From Serratia liquefaciens ATCC 27592 (GTDB lineage: Bacteria; Pseudomonadota; Gammaproteobacteria; Enterobacterales; Enterobacteriaceae): a stretch of 64,000 nt of DNA. Shown here piece by piece: positions 30,843 through 39,581 of this stretch (the first letter of the stretch is position 1; each line of letters opens with the position of its first letter). The translations under genes and the position numbers were made by a program. The notes beneath the pieces were generated by a model. The model had not been told where the DNA came from. It saw only the letters and a program-made list of their open reading frames with translations, and did not search any database. The DNA lies in NCBI RefSeq assembly GCF_000422085.1, contig NC_021741.1:2046001-2110000 (forward strand), given 5' to 3'.

Positions 30843-30863
30843 TGGCCCCGTGGATCGGGGCCA
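30843..30863. terminator. Hairpin between phoQ and roxA
   Basis: Perfect 8-bp arms TGGCCCCG / CGGGGCCA with a 5-nt loop, just past the phoQ stop. It lacks a T run on either strand, so it may attenuate rather than end phoPQ transcription. Confidence 0.4.
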
Positions 30864-30875
30864 GAGCGACAGAAT

Positions 30876-32342
30876 TTACTCGTGATGATGGGAATCGTGC
30901 TGACGGGCGAAAGTGACCTGCATGCGAGCGCCGCCAAGCGGGCTGTCGCTGATGGTAATGGAACCGTCGTACTGTTCGATAATCTCCGCCGCCACCGACA
31001 ATCCCAATCCTTGACCAGGACGCAGCGTATCTACTCGCTGGCCGCGTTGGAAGATCAGTTCACGCTTGCTTTCCGGAATGCCTGGCCCGTCGTCATCGAT
31101 GACGATAGTAAGGTATTTGTCGGAGTGCAGGGAGGTGATTTCAACGAACTCCAGGCAGTATTTACAGGCATTTTCCAGTACGTTGCCCATCACTTCCATA
31201 AAGTCGTTTTTCTCCCCCATAAAGGTCACTTCCGGCGAAATATCCAGCGTGATCACCACACCTTTGCGCTGATACACCTTGTTCAGTGCTACGTTCAGGC
31301 TGTCGAGCAGCGCCGGGACCGAGTGGATCTCGCGCGTCAGCACCGTTTGCCCCGAATTGATGCTGGCTCGGTGCAGGTAGTAACCGATTTGCTGAGAAAT
31401 ACGGCTGATCTGGTCCAACATGATCGGCTCGACTTCCTCGATGGTGGTCTGCTTACCGGTACGTAATGAACGCAGCGTCGTTTGCAACACCGCCAACGGC
31501 GTTTTCAGGCTGTGGGTCAGATCGGAAAGCGTGGTGCGGTATTTGGTGTAACGCTGGCGCTCGTTGCGCACCAGAATATTCAGGTTACGTACCAGCCCAC
31601 GCAGCTCGCTGGGGGGATTTTCGTCGAGTTGTTCTCGCTCGCCGTTTTCCAACTCACCAACCTGATTCACCAGCGCCTTGATGGGGCGCAAGCTCCAGTA
31701 GGCCGCCAGCCACAGCAAGGGGACCACCAACAGCAGGTTGGCCAGTAACACGTAGCTGAACCATTCCCATACCACGTCGGATCGCTGTAATTCCTGCGGA
31801 ATGGTATCGACCACCACGATGCTCAAAGCCGGCAGCCGCGCGGTGGCCGCGTAGGTGTTGACCGCCACTGAGTGGGTCAGGGCGTTTTGGTCGTTGTCGT
31901 CATAGTCTTTAAGCTGATCCTGCGCCTTGGGGTTGTTGCCCAACACTTCACTACTGATACGGGTATCGGTATCGATTTCGTAGAAGCCGGACTCTTCCAG
32001 CCACTCTTTATTGATGCGTTTTTCCAGCTCAGGTACTTGGCGCTGGCTCCACAGCAGATTGCCTTTATCGTCGTAAATAAACACCAGGGTTGGGAAGTTG
32101 AGATCGATATCGGGCGGAATGGCAATGGTGAGTTTGTTATCTTTCCATTGGGCCAGGCTGAAAAACAGATTACTTTCACCGCGCAGTAGGCGGAAGGCAG
32201 TTTTGTCGAAGCTGACAATGTAACCGACTACCGCCACCAGACCATAGGACAGCGAGAGCGCTAGGATCACCCCAGCGGTGGCCATCAAAAAGCGGGCGCG
32301 CAGTGAGAAAGGTTTTTTACCCTTGTTGAACATGGCGATCAT
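30876..32342 (-). CDS. phoQ: Sensor histidine kinase PhoQ
   Basis: Inner-membrane sensor of low Mg2+, acidic pH and cationic antimicrobial peptides; phosphorylates PhoP. The 488-aa protein has a first helix at about 19-42, a periplasmic PhoQ sensor domain (about 45-190), a second helix at about 193-215, HAMP, the phospho-acceptor His277 in [13 protein letters not shown], and an ATPase domain ([20 protein letters not shown]). The periplasmic acidic patch DYDDND (146-151) corresponds to the E. coli metal-binding cluster. The ATG overlaps the phoP stop (ATGA); a second Met three codons in is possible. Confidence 0.97.
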   Translation of the reverse strand: MIAMFNKGKKPFSLRARFLMATAGVILALSLSYGLVAVVGYIVSFDKTAFRLLRGESNLFFSLAQWKDNKLTIAIPPDIDLNFPTLVFIYDDKGNLLWSQRQVPELEKRINKEWLEESGFYEIDTDTRISSEVLGNNPKAQDQLKDYDDNDQNALTHSVAVNTYAATARLPALSIVVVDTIPQELQRSDVVWEWFSYVLLANLLLVVPLLWLAAYWSLRPIKALVNQVGELENGEREQLDENPPSELRGLVRNLNILVRNERQRYTKYRTTLSDLTHSLKTPLAVLQTTLRSLRTGKQTTIEEVEPIMLDQISRISQQIGYYLHRASINSGQTVLTREIHSVPALLDSLNVALNKVYQRKGVVITLDISPEVTFMGEKNDFMEVMGNVLENACKYCLEFVEITSLHSDKYLTIVIDDDGPGIPESKRELIFQRGQRVDTLRPGQGLGLSVAAEIIEQYDGSITISDSPLGGARMQVTFARQHDSHHHE

Positions 32343-33010
32343 TTCGCATCAAAACGATAGCCCTGACCACGAACCGTGGTGATCACTTCCTGAGGGTATT
32401 CGGCCTGCAATTTTTTGCGTAAACGGCCCATCAGTACGTCGATGGTATGGCTTTCGCGCAGTTCGGCATCCGGGTAAAGCTGCAGCATCAGCGAGTCTTT
32501 GCTGACCACCTTGCCGGCGTTGCGGATTAAGGTTTCGATGATGGTGTATTCGAACGCAGTCAATTTTATCTGCTGTTCGTTGACGCTCAGTTCGCGACGC
32601 GAAAGGTCGATTTGGAACGGAGGCAATACGATCACCTGAGAGGCCAAACCGCTGTTACGGCGCATCAGCGCCTGCATACGGGCAATCACTTCTTCCAGAT
32701 GGAACGGCTTGGTTACATAGTCGTCGGCACCGGCTTCCAGCACTGCCACTTTGTCCTGCCAGCTTTCACGCGCGGTGAGCACCAGGATTGGCAGCTTCAT
32801 TTGGTGGGCGCGCCAGCGGCGGATCAGGCTCAGGCCGTCTTCACCCGGCAGGCCGAGATCGACAATGGCGATGTCAGGCGCATGCTCTTGCAGGAAATAA
32901 TCGGCTTCTTTGGCATCCTCTGCCGCATCAACCTGATGGCCCATTTCACGCATCTGTACGGAGAGGTGGTGGCGTAATAAACCGTTATCTTCAACAACCA
33001 GTACTCGCAT
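32339..33010 (-). CDS. phoP: Response regulator PhoP
   Basis: OmpR-family activator controlling Mg2+ transport, LPS modification and resistance to cationic peptides. The 223-aa protein has a receiver domain with phospho-acceptor Asp51 ([11 protein letters not shown]), Lys in TKPF, and a C-terminal winged helix ([26 protein letters not shown]). I chose the ATG at 33008-33010 with AGGAG before it; 13 further open codons upstream lack homology. It is coupled to phoQ by ATGA. Two PhoP boxes upstream predict positive autoregulation. Confidence 0.97.
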   Translation of the reverse strand: MRVLVVEDNGLLRHHLSVQMREMGHQVDAAEDAKEADYFLQEHAPDIAIVDLGLPGEDGLSLIRRWRAHQMKLPILVLTARESWQDKVAVLEAGADDYVTKPFHLEEVIARMQALMRRNSGLASQVIVLPPFQIDLSRRELSVNEQQIKLTAFEYTIIETLIRNAGKVVSKDSLMLQLYPDAELRESHTIDVLMGRLRKKLQAEYPQEVITTVRGQGYRFDAK

Positions 33011-33214
33011 GGCGAACTCCTGTGGATCGGCGGGTGAACATCCTGTCACCCACGCAGTAAAGGTAACACGCTCAGCAGCGTGTGAGGGATAGCGTGCGAC
33101 AACCTAAGCCATCCGATCGTGATCTTGACGTTATGGTAGGTATAACCGGCTCTTACCGCAAGGGACGCAGAACCTTGGCAGGAAATAAGCGCTATCGATA
33201 TTTAGTTCGCTGTC

Positions 33215-33249
33215 ATTATCGACAAGGTCAAATAAACGTTGGATAAACA
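33215..33249 (-). promoter_or_regulatory. PhoP-box promoter of phoPQ
   Basis: On the minus strand, TGTTTA-TCCAA-CGTTTA (33249-33233) is a PhoP direct repeat with the canonical 5-nt spacer. After exactly 12 nt comes GATAAT (33220-33215), a good -10 hexamer. The E. coli phoP promoter has the same arrangement (box, 12 nt, CATAAT). Transcription would start near 33208, giving an approximately 200-nt leader before the phoP ATG. Confidence 0.75.
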
Positions 33250-33264
33250 ATGGCGAGGGAAAGT

Positions 33265-33281
33265 TAAACCAAACTTAAACG
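33265..33281 (-). promoter_or_regulatory. Second, upstream PhoP box
   Basis: Minus-strand CGTTTA-AGTTT-GGTTTA, again two GTTTA half sites with a 5-nt spacer. It lies exactly 32 nt (about three helix turns) upstream of the promoter-proximal box, so two PhoP dimers could bind on the same DNA face. It also lies close to the 3' end of the upstream cytochrome gene. Confidence 0.6.
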
Positions 33282-33303
33282 GAAGAGGCTGCGATGAGAG
33301 AAC

Positions 33304-33324
33304 CGGACCCGGATGCCGGGCCCG
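33304..33324 (-). terminator. Hairpin at the end of the dehydrogenase operon
   Basis: Nearly perfect 9-bp stem (CGGGCCCGG / CCGGGTCCG on the minus strand, one G-U pair in RNA) with a 3-nt loop, 7 nt past the cytochrome stop, followed by GTTCTCTC. A plausible terminator for the three-gene operon before the phoP promoter. Confidence 0.5.
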
Positions 33325-33330
33325 CAAATG

Positions 33331-34611
33331 TTAAGGATGGGTCGGTTTGCTGACGCTGTTTTTACGGATCTCCTGCACTTCGGCGGCGGTAACTGGCGGC
33401 GCATGGTTGCCCCAACTGCTGCGTACAAAGGTCGCGAGTTCGGCAATTTGCTGGTCGTTCAACCGCCAACCAAAGTCCGGCATGGTCAACCCTGTAGGGG
33501 CACCAACGGTTATGGGGGTACGGGAACCATTGATAACAATGCTGATCAGTGAGGAAGGATCATCGCTTAACAGCGCCGGATTGTGTGCCAACTGCGGGAA
33601 GGTATCACGGTAGCCCTTACCGTCGCTGCGGTGGCAGGCGGCGCAATTATCCAGATAGGCTTGAGCGCCTGGGCGACTGACATCCCCTTTTGCCAGCAGA
33701 GCAGCCGTGCTGCCGTCTTGCGGCAATGGCTTCTCCTGATTATCTGCCTGTAATGATTGCAGATAGCTGGCGATAGCGCGTAAGTCCTCATCACTCAGGT
33801 ATTGCGTGCTGTCCTGAACCACGTCAACCATCGAGCCAAAAGCGGCAAATCGGTTGTTGTGGCCGGTTTTCAGAAAGCGGGTGATATCTTCCGCGTTCCA
33901 ACCGCCCAAACCGCTTACCGCATCCGCCCGCAGGTTGGCGGCATGCCAGCCTTCAAGCGTACCGCCGCTCAGATAGGCGCTGTCGCTTTGGTTGAGCGCT
34001 TTCTCCTGGAAGCCAATACCGCGTGGCGTATGACAACTTCCGCAGTGGCCCAGCCCCTGCACCAGATAGGCTCCACGATTCCATTCGGCGCTTTGGGTGG
34101 CATCCGGCTGATAAGTTCCGTCCTCTCGGAACACCAGATCCCACATTGCCAGCGGCCAGCGCATATTCAGTGGCCAGGAAATATCGCTGTCTTTATTCTG
34201 TTGCGCCACGGGGTGAACCTGATGGGTGAAATACAGGTACAGATCGCGCACATCCTCATCGCTGATTTTGGCAAAAGAGGGATAGGGCATCGCCGGGTAG
34301 AGTCGGGTGCCGTCGCGGGTGACACCTTTGCGCAATGCGTCGCTGAACTCCTGCAGGCTGTATTCGCCAATACCAGTCTGTTTGTCCGGGGTGATGTTAG
34401 TGGAGTAGATGGCCCCCACCGGCGTGGTCATTTTCAGGCCACCGGCAAAGGGTGCACCGCCAGGGGCAGTATGGCAGGCGGCGCAGTCACCGGCACGCGC
34501 CAGATATTCGCCGTGCAGGAGCCGGGCGGCCAATTGCGGGTCATCGGCCGCCTGTACCGTCGCGGTGCCCAGCATCAACAGCGCCAGCAGCGAGGGAGTA
34601 AATCCTTTCAT
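33331..34611 (-). CDS. Membrane-bound dehydrogenase cytochrome c subunit (triheme)
   Basis: Periplasmic electron-transfer subunit of a gluconate 2-dehydrogenase-type complex, passing electrons from the flavin subunit to ubiquinone. The 426-aa protein has a Sec signal peptide (MKGFTPSLLALLMLGTATVQA, cleavage near 21) and three heme-binding CxxCH motifs at 43-47, 190-194 and 323-327, the standard number for this family. It is the last gene of the operon, 18 nt after the GMC subunit. The exact sugar-acid substrate cannot be told from this subunit. Confidence 0.9.
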   Translation of the reverse strand: MKGFTPSLLALLMLGTATVQAADDPQLAARLLHGEYLARAGDCAACHTAPGGAPFAGGLKMTTPVGAIYSTNITPDKQTGIGEYSLQEFSDALRKGVTRDGTRLYPAMPYPSFAKISDEDVRDLYLYFTHQVHPVAQQNKDSDISWPLNMRWPLAMWDLVFREDGTYQPDATQSAEWNRGAYLVQGLGHCGSCHTPRGIGFQEKALNQSDSAYLSGGTLEGWHAANLRADAVSGLGGWNAEDITRFLKTGHNNRFAAFGSMVDVVQDSTQYLSDEDLRAIASYLQSLQADNQEKPLPQDGSTAALLAKGDVSRPGAQAYLDNCAACHRSDGKGYRDTFPQLAHNPALLSDDPSSLISIVINGSRTPITVGAPTGLTMPDFGWRLNDQQIAELATFVRSSWGNHAPPVTAAEVQEIRKNSVSKPTHP

Positions 34612-34629
34612 ATGAAGCTCCTTATGCTT

Positions 34630-36408
34630 TCAGGCCTGAACCAGCGGACCGGGGTTTTTTAAATACTGCGTGCGGATCGCCTCGGCCGAATAATAGGCCA
34701 GCGCCCCGACGATGCCGGTGGGGTTGTAGGCCAGATTCTGCGGAAAGGCGCAGGCGCCGGTGACGAACACATTAGGTACATCCCAACACTGCAGGTATTT
34801 ATTCACCACGCTGGTGGCAGGGTTGTCACCGGTAATGGCTCCGCCGGTGGTGTGAGTCGACTGGTAGGGGCGCACATCGTAATGATCGCCGGTTTTTTTC
34901 ACCGAAACCGCTATCTGTTTGGGCTTCATGGCATTGGCGATATTCACCATTTTGCTGGTGATGTGCTGTGTCATTTTGATTTCATTGTCTTTCCAGTCAA
35001 ACGTCATGCGTAACAGCGGCAGGCCGTAGCCGTCCTTATAGGTTGGGTCGAGATCCAGATAGCAGTCGCGGTACGGCATCACCGAGCCTTCGGAGCCGAT
35101 GCTCATTGAGTGCGGGTAGTTATCCTTGATGCCCTGTTTCCAGCCGCCGCCCCAGGCAGGCGTACCCGGCGGCAGCATCATTTGCTGGATAGGTCGGCCA
35201 CCGGTGCGGGTGGCAGAGATGTAGGCACCGCCGATAAAACCCAAATCGGCATGATCGAAGTTCTCGCCGTTCAGATCGTCGATCACTGTGCCGGCCGCGC
35301 CTGCGCCGATAAACGGATTGAAGTGGGTATTCTGGTCGTAAAACAGCGATATACCGCTGTTCATCTGATAGGCGTAGTTCTTGCCGACCACGCCTTCACC
35401 GGTCACCGGATCGTAAGGTTTGCCAATGCCGGACAACAGCAGCAGGCGAACGTTATGCAGTTGGAAAGCACTGAGGATCACCAGATCGGCCGGTTGTTCC
35501 ACCTCTTGCCCTTGCGCGTTGATGTAGGTGACGCCGGTGGCTTTCTTGCCGGTGCTGTCCAGATTCACTTTGATCACCTGCGACTGGGTGCGCAGCTCAA
35601 AGTTTTTGCGCTGGGTCAGTACCGGCAAAATGGTGGTTTGCGGCGAAGCCTTGGAGTACATAAAGCAGCCGAAGCGCTCGCAGTAGCCGCAAAAATTACA
35701 GGGACCCAGCTGCACGCCGTAAGGATTGGTATAGGGTTCGGAGCAGTTGGCGGCGGGGATGGCGAACGGGTGATAGCCCAGCGATTCCGCGGCCTTGCCG
35801 AACAGCGAGCCGGAATAGAGCTGTTTCAGCGCCGGCGTCGGGTATTCGCTGGCTCGTGGCCCTTCAAACGGATTGCCTCCCTTGATGATATTTCCCTGCA
35901 GATTGCCGGCTCGGCCGGAAGTGCCGCACACTTTTTCGAACTTGTCGAAGTAAGGCTCCAGTTCCTGATAACTCAGCGGATAATCCTGTAGCGTCATGCC
36001 CTCCGGGATCCATTTGGCCCCGTACTTTTCATTGAGGGTGGTGTGCAGCTTTAAGTCGGATGGCAAGGCACGCCAGTGCATGCCGTTCCAGTGCACGCCT
36101 GCACCGCCGACGCCGTTACCGGGCAGAAAAGACCCGAGCTGGCGGTAGGGCACGGCAAAATCTGCCGGGGTGTGGCGCACCGTGACCGTCTCATGCGCCA
36201 TTTCCTGTGCCAGTTTCAGGCGAATGCCGTAGGTCAGTTCGTCGGCAATGCGCGGATAGGCAAAATCCGGGTAGGTTTCACGCTGCTCACCGCGTTCCAG
36301 CGCCAGTACGCTCAGGCCGCTTTCGGTCAATTCCATCCCCATTATGGCGCCGGTCCAGCCAAACCCGACGATAACCACGTCTACCGGTGGTTTTTTAATT
36401 GTGCTCAT
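34630..36408 (-). CDS. GMC-family flavoprotein dehydrogenase subunit (gluconate 2-dehydrogenase-like)
   Basis: A 592-aa catalytic subunit with the FAD-binding dinucleotide fold at the start (DVVIVGFGWTGAIMGMEL), a second FAD segment GNGVGGAGVHWNGM, four clustered cysteines around CNFCGYCERFGC (about residues 236-248), and a C-terminal GMC region (HTTGGAITGD). It lacks its own signal peptide, so it is probably carried out of the cell by the Tat-exported small subunit, as known for related complexes. Candidate substrates are gluconate, 2-ketogluconate or a polyol. It starts directly at the stop codon of the small subunit gene. Confidence 0.88.
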   Translation of the reverse strand: MSTIKKPPVDVVIVGFGWTGAIMGMELTESGLSVLALERGEQRETYPDFAYPRIADELTYGIRLKLAQEMAHETVTVRHTPADFAVPYRQLGSFLPGNGVGGAGVHWNGMHWRALPSDLKLHTTLNEKYGAKWIPEGMTLQDYPLSYQELEPYFDKFEKVCGTSGRAGNLQGNIIKGGNPFEGPRASEYPTPALKQLYSGSLFGKAAESLGYHPFAIPAANCSEPYTNPYGVQLGPCNFCGYCERFGCFMYSKASPQTTILPVLTQRKNFELRTQSQVIKVNLDSTGKKATGVTYINAQGQEVEQPADLVILSAFQLHNVRLLLLSGIGKPYDPVTGEGVVGKNYAYQMNSGISLFYDQNTHFNPFIGAGAAGTVIDDLNGENFDHADLGFIGGAYISATRTGGRPIQQMMLPPGTPAWGGGWKQGIKDNYPHSMSIGSEGSVMPYRDCYLDLDPTYKDGYGLPLLRMTFDWKDNEIKMTQHITSKMVNIANAMKPKQIAVSVKKTGDHYDVRPYQSTHTTGGAITGDNPATSVVNKYLQCWDVPNVFVTGACAFPQNLAYNPTGIVGALAYYSAEAIRTQYLKNPGPLVQA

Positions 36409-37125
36409 TTAGGCATTCCTTTTGCTTGAAATACTGACCGGGCCGAGGGGGTAAGGCTGATTGGGGCGATTGACCCAATCGGTGTAATCCGCGCGCGCGC
36501 CGGGGAAACCAATCAGTTTCCAGGACGCTAACGTCTGGTTACCGCCATGCAGCGGATCGGCCAGATAGCCTTCTTTGGTATTGGTCAGCAACTGGTCGAA
36601 AAACGCCTTACCGGACAGGGCTTCCGAGTCCAATTGGCCATGTTCCAGCGCCGTCAGCAGCTGTTCCTGCTCAGCGTGGCCCAGTTCGGCAAACACCTTT
36701 TGAAACTGCCGACGGCAGTGCGCATTCACTTCACGGATACCGATACGGTAAGTCTCGCGCGGCGTCAGCTTGGACTGATAGCCCAGTTCCGGCGGAGAGG
36801 GAACGAAGGGCGGATGCATGTACCACAGTCCGCCGTGGCCGTAAGGCGTTTCCATTTGTCGGTCGATAAATACCGGTACGCCCTGATCCACCGCGCCGGG
36901 GCCGTTAGCGTCCGTCGGGATCAGCCGGTCGCAGGCGGCCAGCAGAAAACGCCATTCGTCACCGTTGAAATAGACCGGGACATAGTGGCTCGATACGCCG
37001 GGGGCGGGTGCCGCCTTGGCTTCCAGTGCCATAATGCTGCTGCCTGCGGCGGCGAGCGGGATTAACGCCAGTGTCTTTTTTAGAAAGTTACGCCTGGGCG
37101 GCGTAGCGTCGTGCTGTTGTGACAT
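36409..37125 (-). CDS. Gluconate 2-dehydrogenase subunit 3 family protein (Tat signal)
   Basis: A 238-aa small subunit with a twin-arginine signal peptide (PRRNFLKKTLALIPLAAAG, about residues 10-28) ending near AEAKAAPA-like EAKAAP. This fits export of the folded flavoprotein complex. The mature part is the subunit 3 domain (YFNGDEWRFLLAACDRLIP, ETPYGHGGLWYM, ADYTDWVNRP). I chose the ATG at 37123-37125 because AAGGTGG precedes it and the signal peptide begins there; 39 codons upstream are open but not convincing. It is the first gene of the three-subunit operon. Confidence 0.88.
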   Translation of the reverse strand: MSQQHDATPPRRNFLKKTLALIPLAAAGSSIMALEAKAAPAPGVSSHYVPVYFNGDEWRFLLAACDRLIPTDANGPGAVDQGVPVFIDRQMETPYGHGGLWYMHPPFVPSPPELGYQSKLTPRETYRIGIREVNAHCRRQFQKVFAELGHAEQEQLLTALEHGQLDSEALSGKAFFDQLLTNTKEGYLADPLHGGNQTLASWKLIGFPGARADYTDWVNRPNQPYPLGPVSISSKRNA

Positions 37126-37295
37126 AATTCCACCTTGAACATGCTTCACAATTAATGCCTGCGCAGGCAATAGCGGCCTACGCCGCGGCTCTCCAGCAGC
37201 GGTAAACAGGCGGGGATGGGTAAACGGATAGTAAACAACCATATAAATAGCAAGCTACTGGTATGGTTGTTTTAGTGTAGGACTGGCGAACTGAA

Positions 37296-37319
37296 TGAAA
37301 CAATCGATGATCTGTTTCA
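37296..37319. promoter_or_regulatory. Inverted repeat between the dehydrogenase operon and the MocR gene
   Basis: Perfect 7-bp arms TGAAACA / TGTTTCA separated by 10 nt in the divergent promoter region. It is a plausible operator for the adjacent MocR-type regulator or another dimeric factor. Confidence 0.45.
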
Positions 37320-37341
37320 AAACATTTTGTTCACAACTAAG

Positions 37342-37355
37342 TTGATGTAGATCAA
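37342..37355. promoter_or_regulatory. Perfect FNR box in the divergent promoter region
   Basis: TTGAT-GTAG-ATCAA matches the FNR consensus TTGAT-N4-ATCAA at all ten positions and sits inside a longer 8-bp palindrome (AAGTTGAT / ATCAACTT). It lies 57 nt before the mocR ATG and about 217 nt from the dehydrogenase operon start. Oxygen control of a respiratory-chain-linked dehydrogenase would make sense, but the direction of the effect is not visible. Confidence 0.6.
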
Positions 37356-37411
37356 CTTATCAACATACATACCGCAGGTTTGTCTTCGGCAGACCTTCGA
37401 CCCGGAGCAGC

Positions 37412-38917
37412 ATGAAGCACAGTAGTGACAGCCGGCCGGATATCATCCAGGCCACCTTTAGTCGGCATCTACGCCAAGGCATGACGCGCAAAGCCGCGCT
37501 GCATCTGACCATCAAGCAACTGGTGACGGCGGGGGAGCTGGACTATCTGGCAAAACTGCCGCCCAGCCGCGTACTGGCTGCCCGGCTGGTGGTTTCGCGC
37601 GATACGGTTGAACTGACTTATGCCCAACTGGAGGCCGAAGGCTATATTGCCCGCGCGGTGGGGCGCGGCAGTTTTGTCAGCTACCAGCAAAATACCCTGA
37701 TTGGCCGCGAGCTGCTGACTGACAACTCTGCCGAAAGCGCTCAACTGGCGGAGTCGGAACTGAGTGTGCATGGCCGCTCCTTGCTGCTGGCAGCCCACAC
37801 TCCGCACACCAGTCGAAGCGACTCGCTGACCCCTTCCGTGCCCGATTTGCGGCTGTTTCCCATCGATAGCTGGTTGCAGCTGGAAAGGCAGGCGGTGCGA
37901 CAGGGAGCCGAGCGCCTGCTGGGGTATGCCGATCCTCAGGGGCTGGTGGAACTGCGGGAGGAGATCATTGACTATTTGCGGCGCGAAAGGGGCGTTAAGG
38001 CCAGCGCGGAGCAGGTGATCGTGGTAACCAGTTCACAGCAGGCGCTATCGCTGTGTACGCAGGTGTTGTTTAATCCTGGCGACCGGGTGTTCGTGGAAGA
38101 GCCGGGCTACCAGGGGGCCAAAAAATTGGTTCAGTCGGCAGGGATACTCGCCCAACCGATTGGGGTAGATCAATCCGGTTTGGATATCGATGCATTGATA
38201 CGGGCAGAAGGGGGCGGGCGGGGCGTTTACATCACGCCCTCACATCATTATCCGTTGGGGCATTCGCTCAGCATCGACCGGAGGTTAAAGCTGTTGGCCT
38301 GGGCGCAACGTGAAAAAGCCTGGATTATTGAAGACGATTACGATTCCGAGTTCAATTACGACGGCCTGACCAGGGCATCGCTGCAGGGGCTGGATCAGTA
38401 TCAGCGAACCTTGTATATCGGCACCTTTAGCAAGACGTTATTCCCGGGGTTGCGCATCGGTTTTATTATCGTTCCGCCTCAGCTGATTAAACCCATGGTC
38501 GCCGCCAAGCAATTCCAGGATGGTTATACTTCCGCATTGCCGCAAATGACGTTGTTCAAATTTATCCATGAAGATTTCCATACCGAACATTTGAGGAACA
38601 TGCGCAAAACCTATCAGGCCAGGCTGGAGATTTTGCATGCAGCGGTTCATCAGCATCTTGGCGCCTGGACTCAGCCACGTTTGCCGCAGGGCGGGTTGCA
38701 ATTGGTTTGTCCGTTGGCGGACGCGGCAACTGAGCGGCGCCTGATTCAGGCCGCCGCCGCGCAGGGGATAAAGGTCTATGGCCTGATAGATTTTTATACC
38801 GGGCAGCCCACGGAGGGGGCGCTGGTATTGGGTTTTGCCGCTTATTCCCCAGACGAGATTGTAAGATTCATCAAAAAGTTAGCTGCTATTTTCAGCGAGC
38901 TGCCGGCTGAGATCTGA
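37412..38917 (+). CDS. MocR-family (GntR HTH plus aminotransferase-like) regulator
   Basis: A 501-aa chimeric regulator. The N-terminal GntR-type winged helix (about 20-95; LPPSRVLAARLVVSRDTVELTYAQLEAEGYI) is joined by a linker to a fold-type I aminotransferase-like domain (about 130-500). The PLP lysine is in GTFSKTLFPGLRIGF, preceded by EDDYDSEFNY. Relatives such as PdxR and GabR use PLP-linked ligands to control nearby genes. Divergent from the dehydrogenase operon, it may regulate it, itself, or vitamin B6 genes elsewhere. The ATG follows GGAGCAGC. Confidence 0.9.
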   Translation: MKHSSDSRPDIIQATFSRHLRQGMTRKAALHLTIKQLVTAGELDYLAKLPPSRVLAARLVVSRDTVELTYAQLEAEGYIARAVGRGSFVSYQQNTLIGRELLTDNSAESAQLAESELSVHGRSLLLAAHTPHTSRSDSLTPSVPDLRLFPIDSWLQLERQAVRQGAERLLGYADPQGLVELREEIIDYLRRERGVKASAEQVIVVTSSQQALSLCTQVLFNPGDRVFVEEPGYQGAKKLVQSAGILAQPIGVDQSGLDIDALIRAEGGGRGVYITPSHHYPLGHSLSIDRRLKLLAWAQREKAWIIEDDYDSEFNYDGLTRASLQGLDQYQRTLYIGTFSKTLFPGLRIGFIIVPPQLIKPMVAAKQFQDGYTSALPQMTLFKFIHEDFHTEHLRNMRKTYQARLEILHAAVHQHLGAWTQPRLPQGGLQLVCPLADAATERRLIQAAAAQGIKVYGLIDFYTGQPTEGALVLGFAAYSPDEIVRFIKKLAAIFSELPAEI

Positions 38918-39107
38918 CTGCGGTTGCACATCAAAATTGGTCTGTTCACTGTTATTAATTGGTCTGTATTCAGTTCGCAATGGCGCAGGTATCCTACTGG
39001 TATTACGTTATTTTTTCTCAGAAAAGCCCCGATGACGCTTTGATCACCATCACCCTTAGGGTGGCTTAAAGGTTGCGGGATCACTTACTTAATACCAGAG
39101 AGGCACC

Positions 39108-39560
39108 ATGCTCCCAATAACTCATGAAGCAGCAGTACGTAAAATACAAAACGCCGATAAGCCGCAGTGGTTGGAACTGTGGCAGGGGTACCTCCATTTT
39201 TACCGTGCGGACGTCTCGGCGCAGGTTACCGATCATACCTTCGAGCGTTTATGCGAAGATCAGCAGGTCTATGGCCTGGTGGCGGAAGATAGAAACGGCA
39301 ACCTGCTGGGGTTCATGCATCTCATTTTCCATCCTTCAACCTGGAGCTCGGCCGGCTATTGTTATATTGAAGATCTTTACGTTTCACCGGCGGGACGCGG
39401 CAAGAAAGTGTCCGAAAAACTCTTCGAACAGGCCTATCAGTTGGCGGATGAGAAGGGCAGCGACAGAGTTTATTGGATGACGCAGGAATATAACGCCCCG
39501 GCGCGGTCGCTGTACGACAAGATAGGCAAGAGAAGTTCGTTTATCGTCTATACCCGTTAA
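39108..39560 (+). CDS. GNAT family N-acetyltransferase
   Basis: A 150-aa acetyltransferase of the GNAT superfamily. The acetyl-CoA loop is visible as YVSPAGRGKKVSEKLFEQAYQLA, after the beta-strand CYIEDLY; the C-terminal region YNAPARSLYDKIGKRSSFIVY is typical of small-molecule or spermidine-type GNATs. The substrate is not recognisable. It starts after AGAGAGGC and is followed 21 nt later by a second, unrelated GNAT gene in the same direction. Confidence 0.85.
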   Translation: MLPITHEAAVRKIQNADKPQWLELWQGYLHFYRADVSAQVTDHTFERLCEDQQVYGLVAEDRNGNLLGFMHLIFHPSTWSSAGYCYIEDLYVSPAGRGKKVSEKLFEQAYQLADEKGSDRVYWMTQEYNAPARSLYDKIGKRSSFIVYTR

Positions 39561-39581
39561 CGACAGGCCGCGAGGAAGTGT

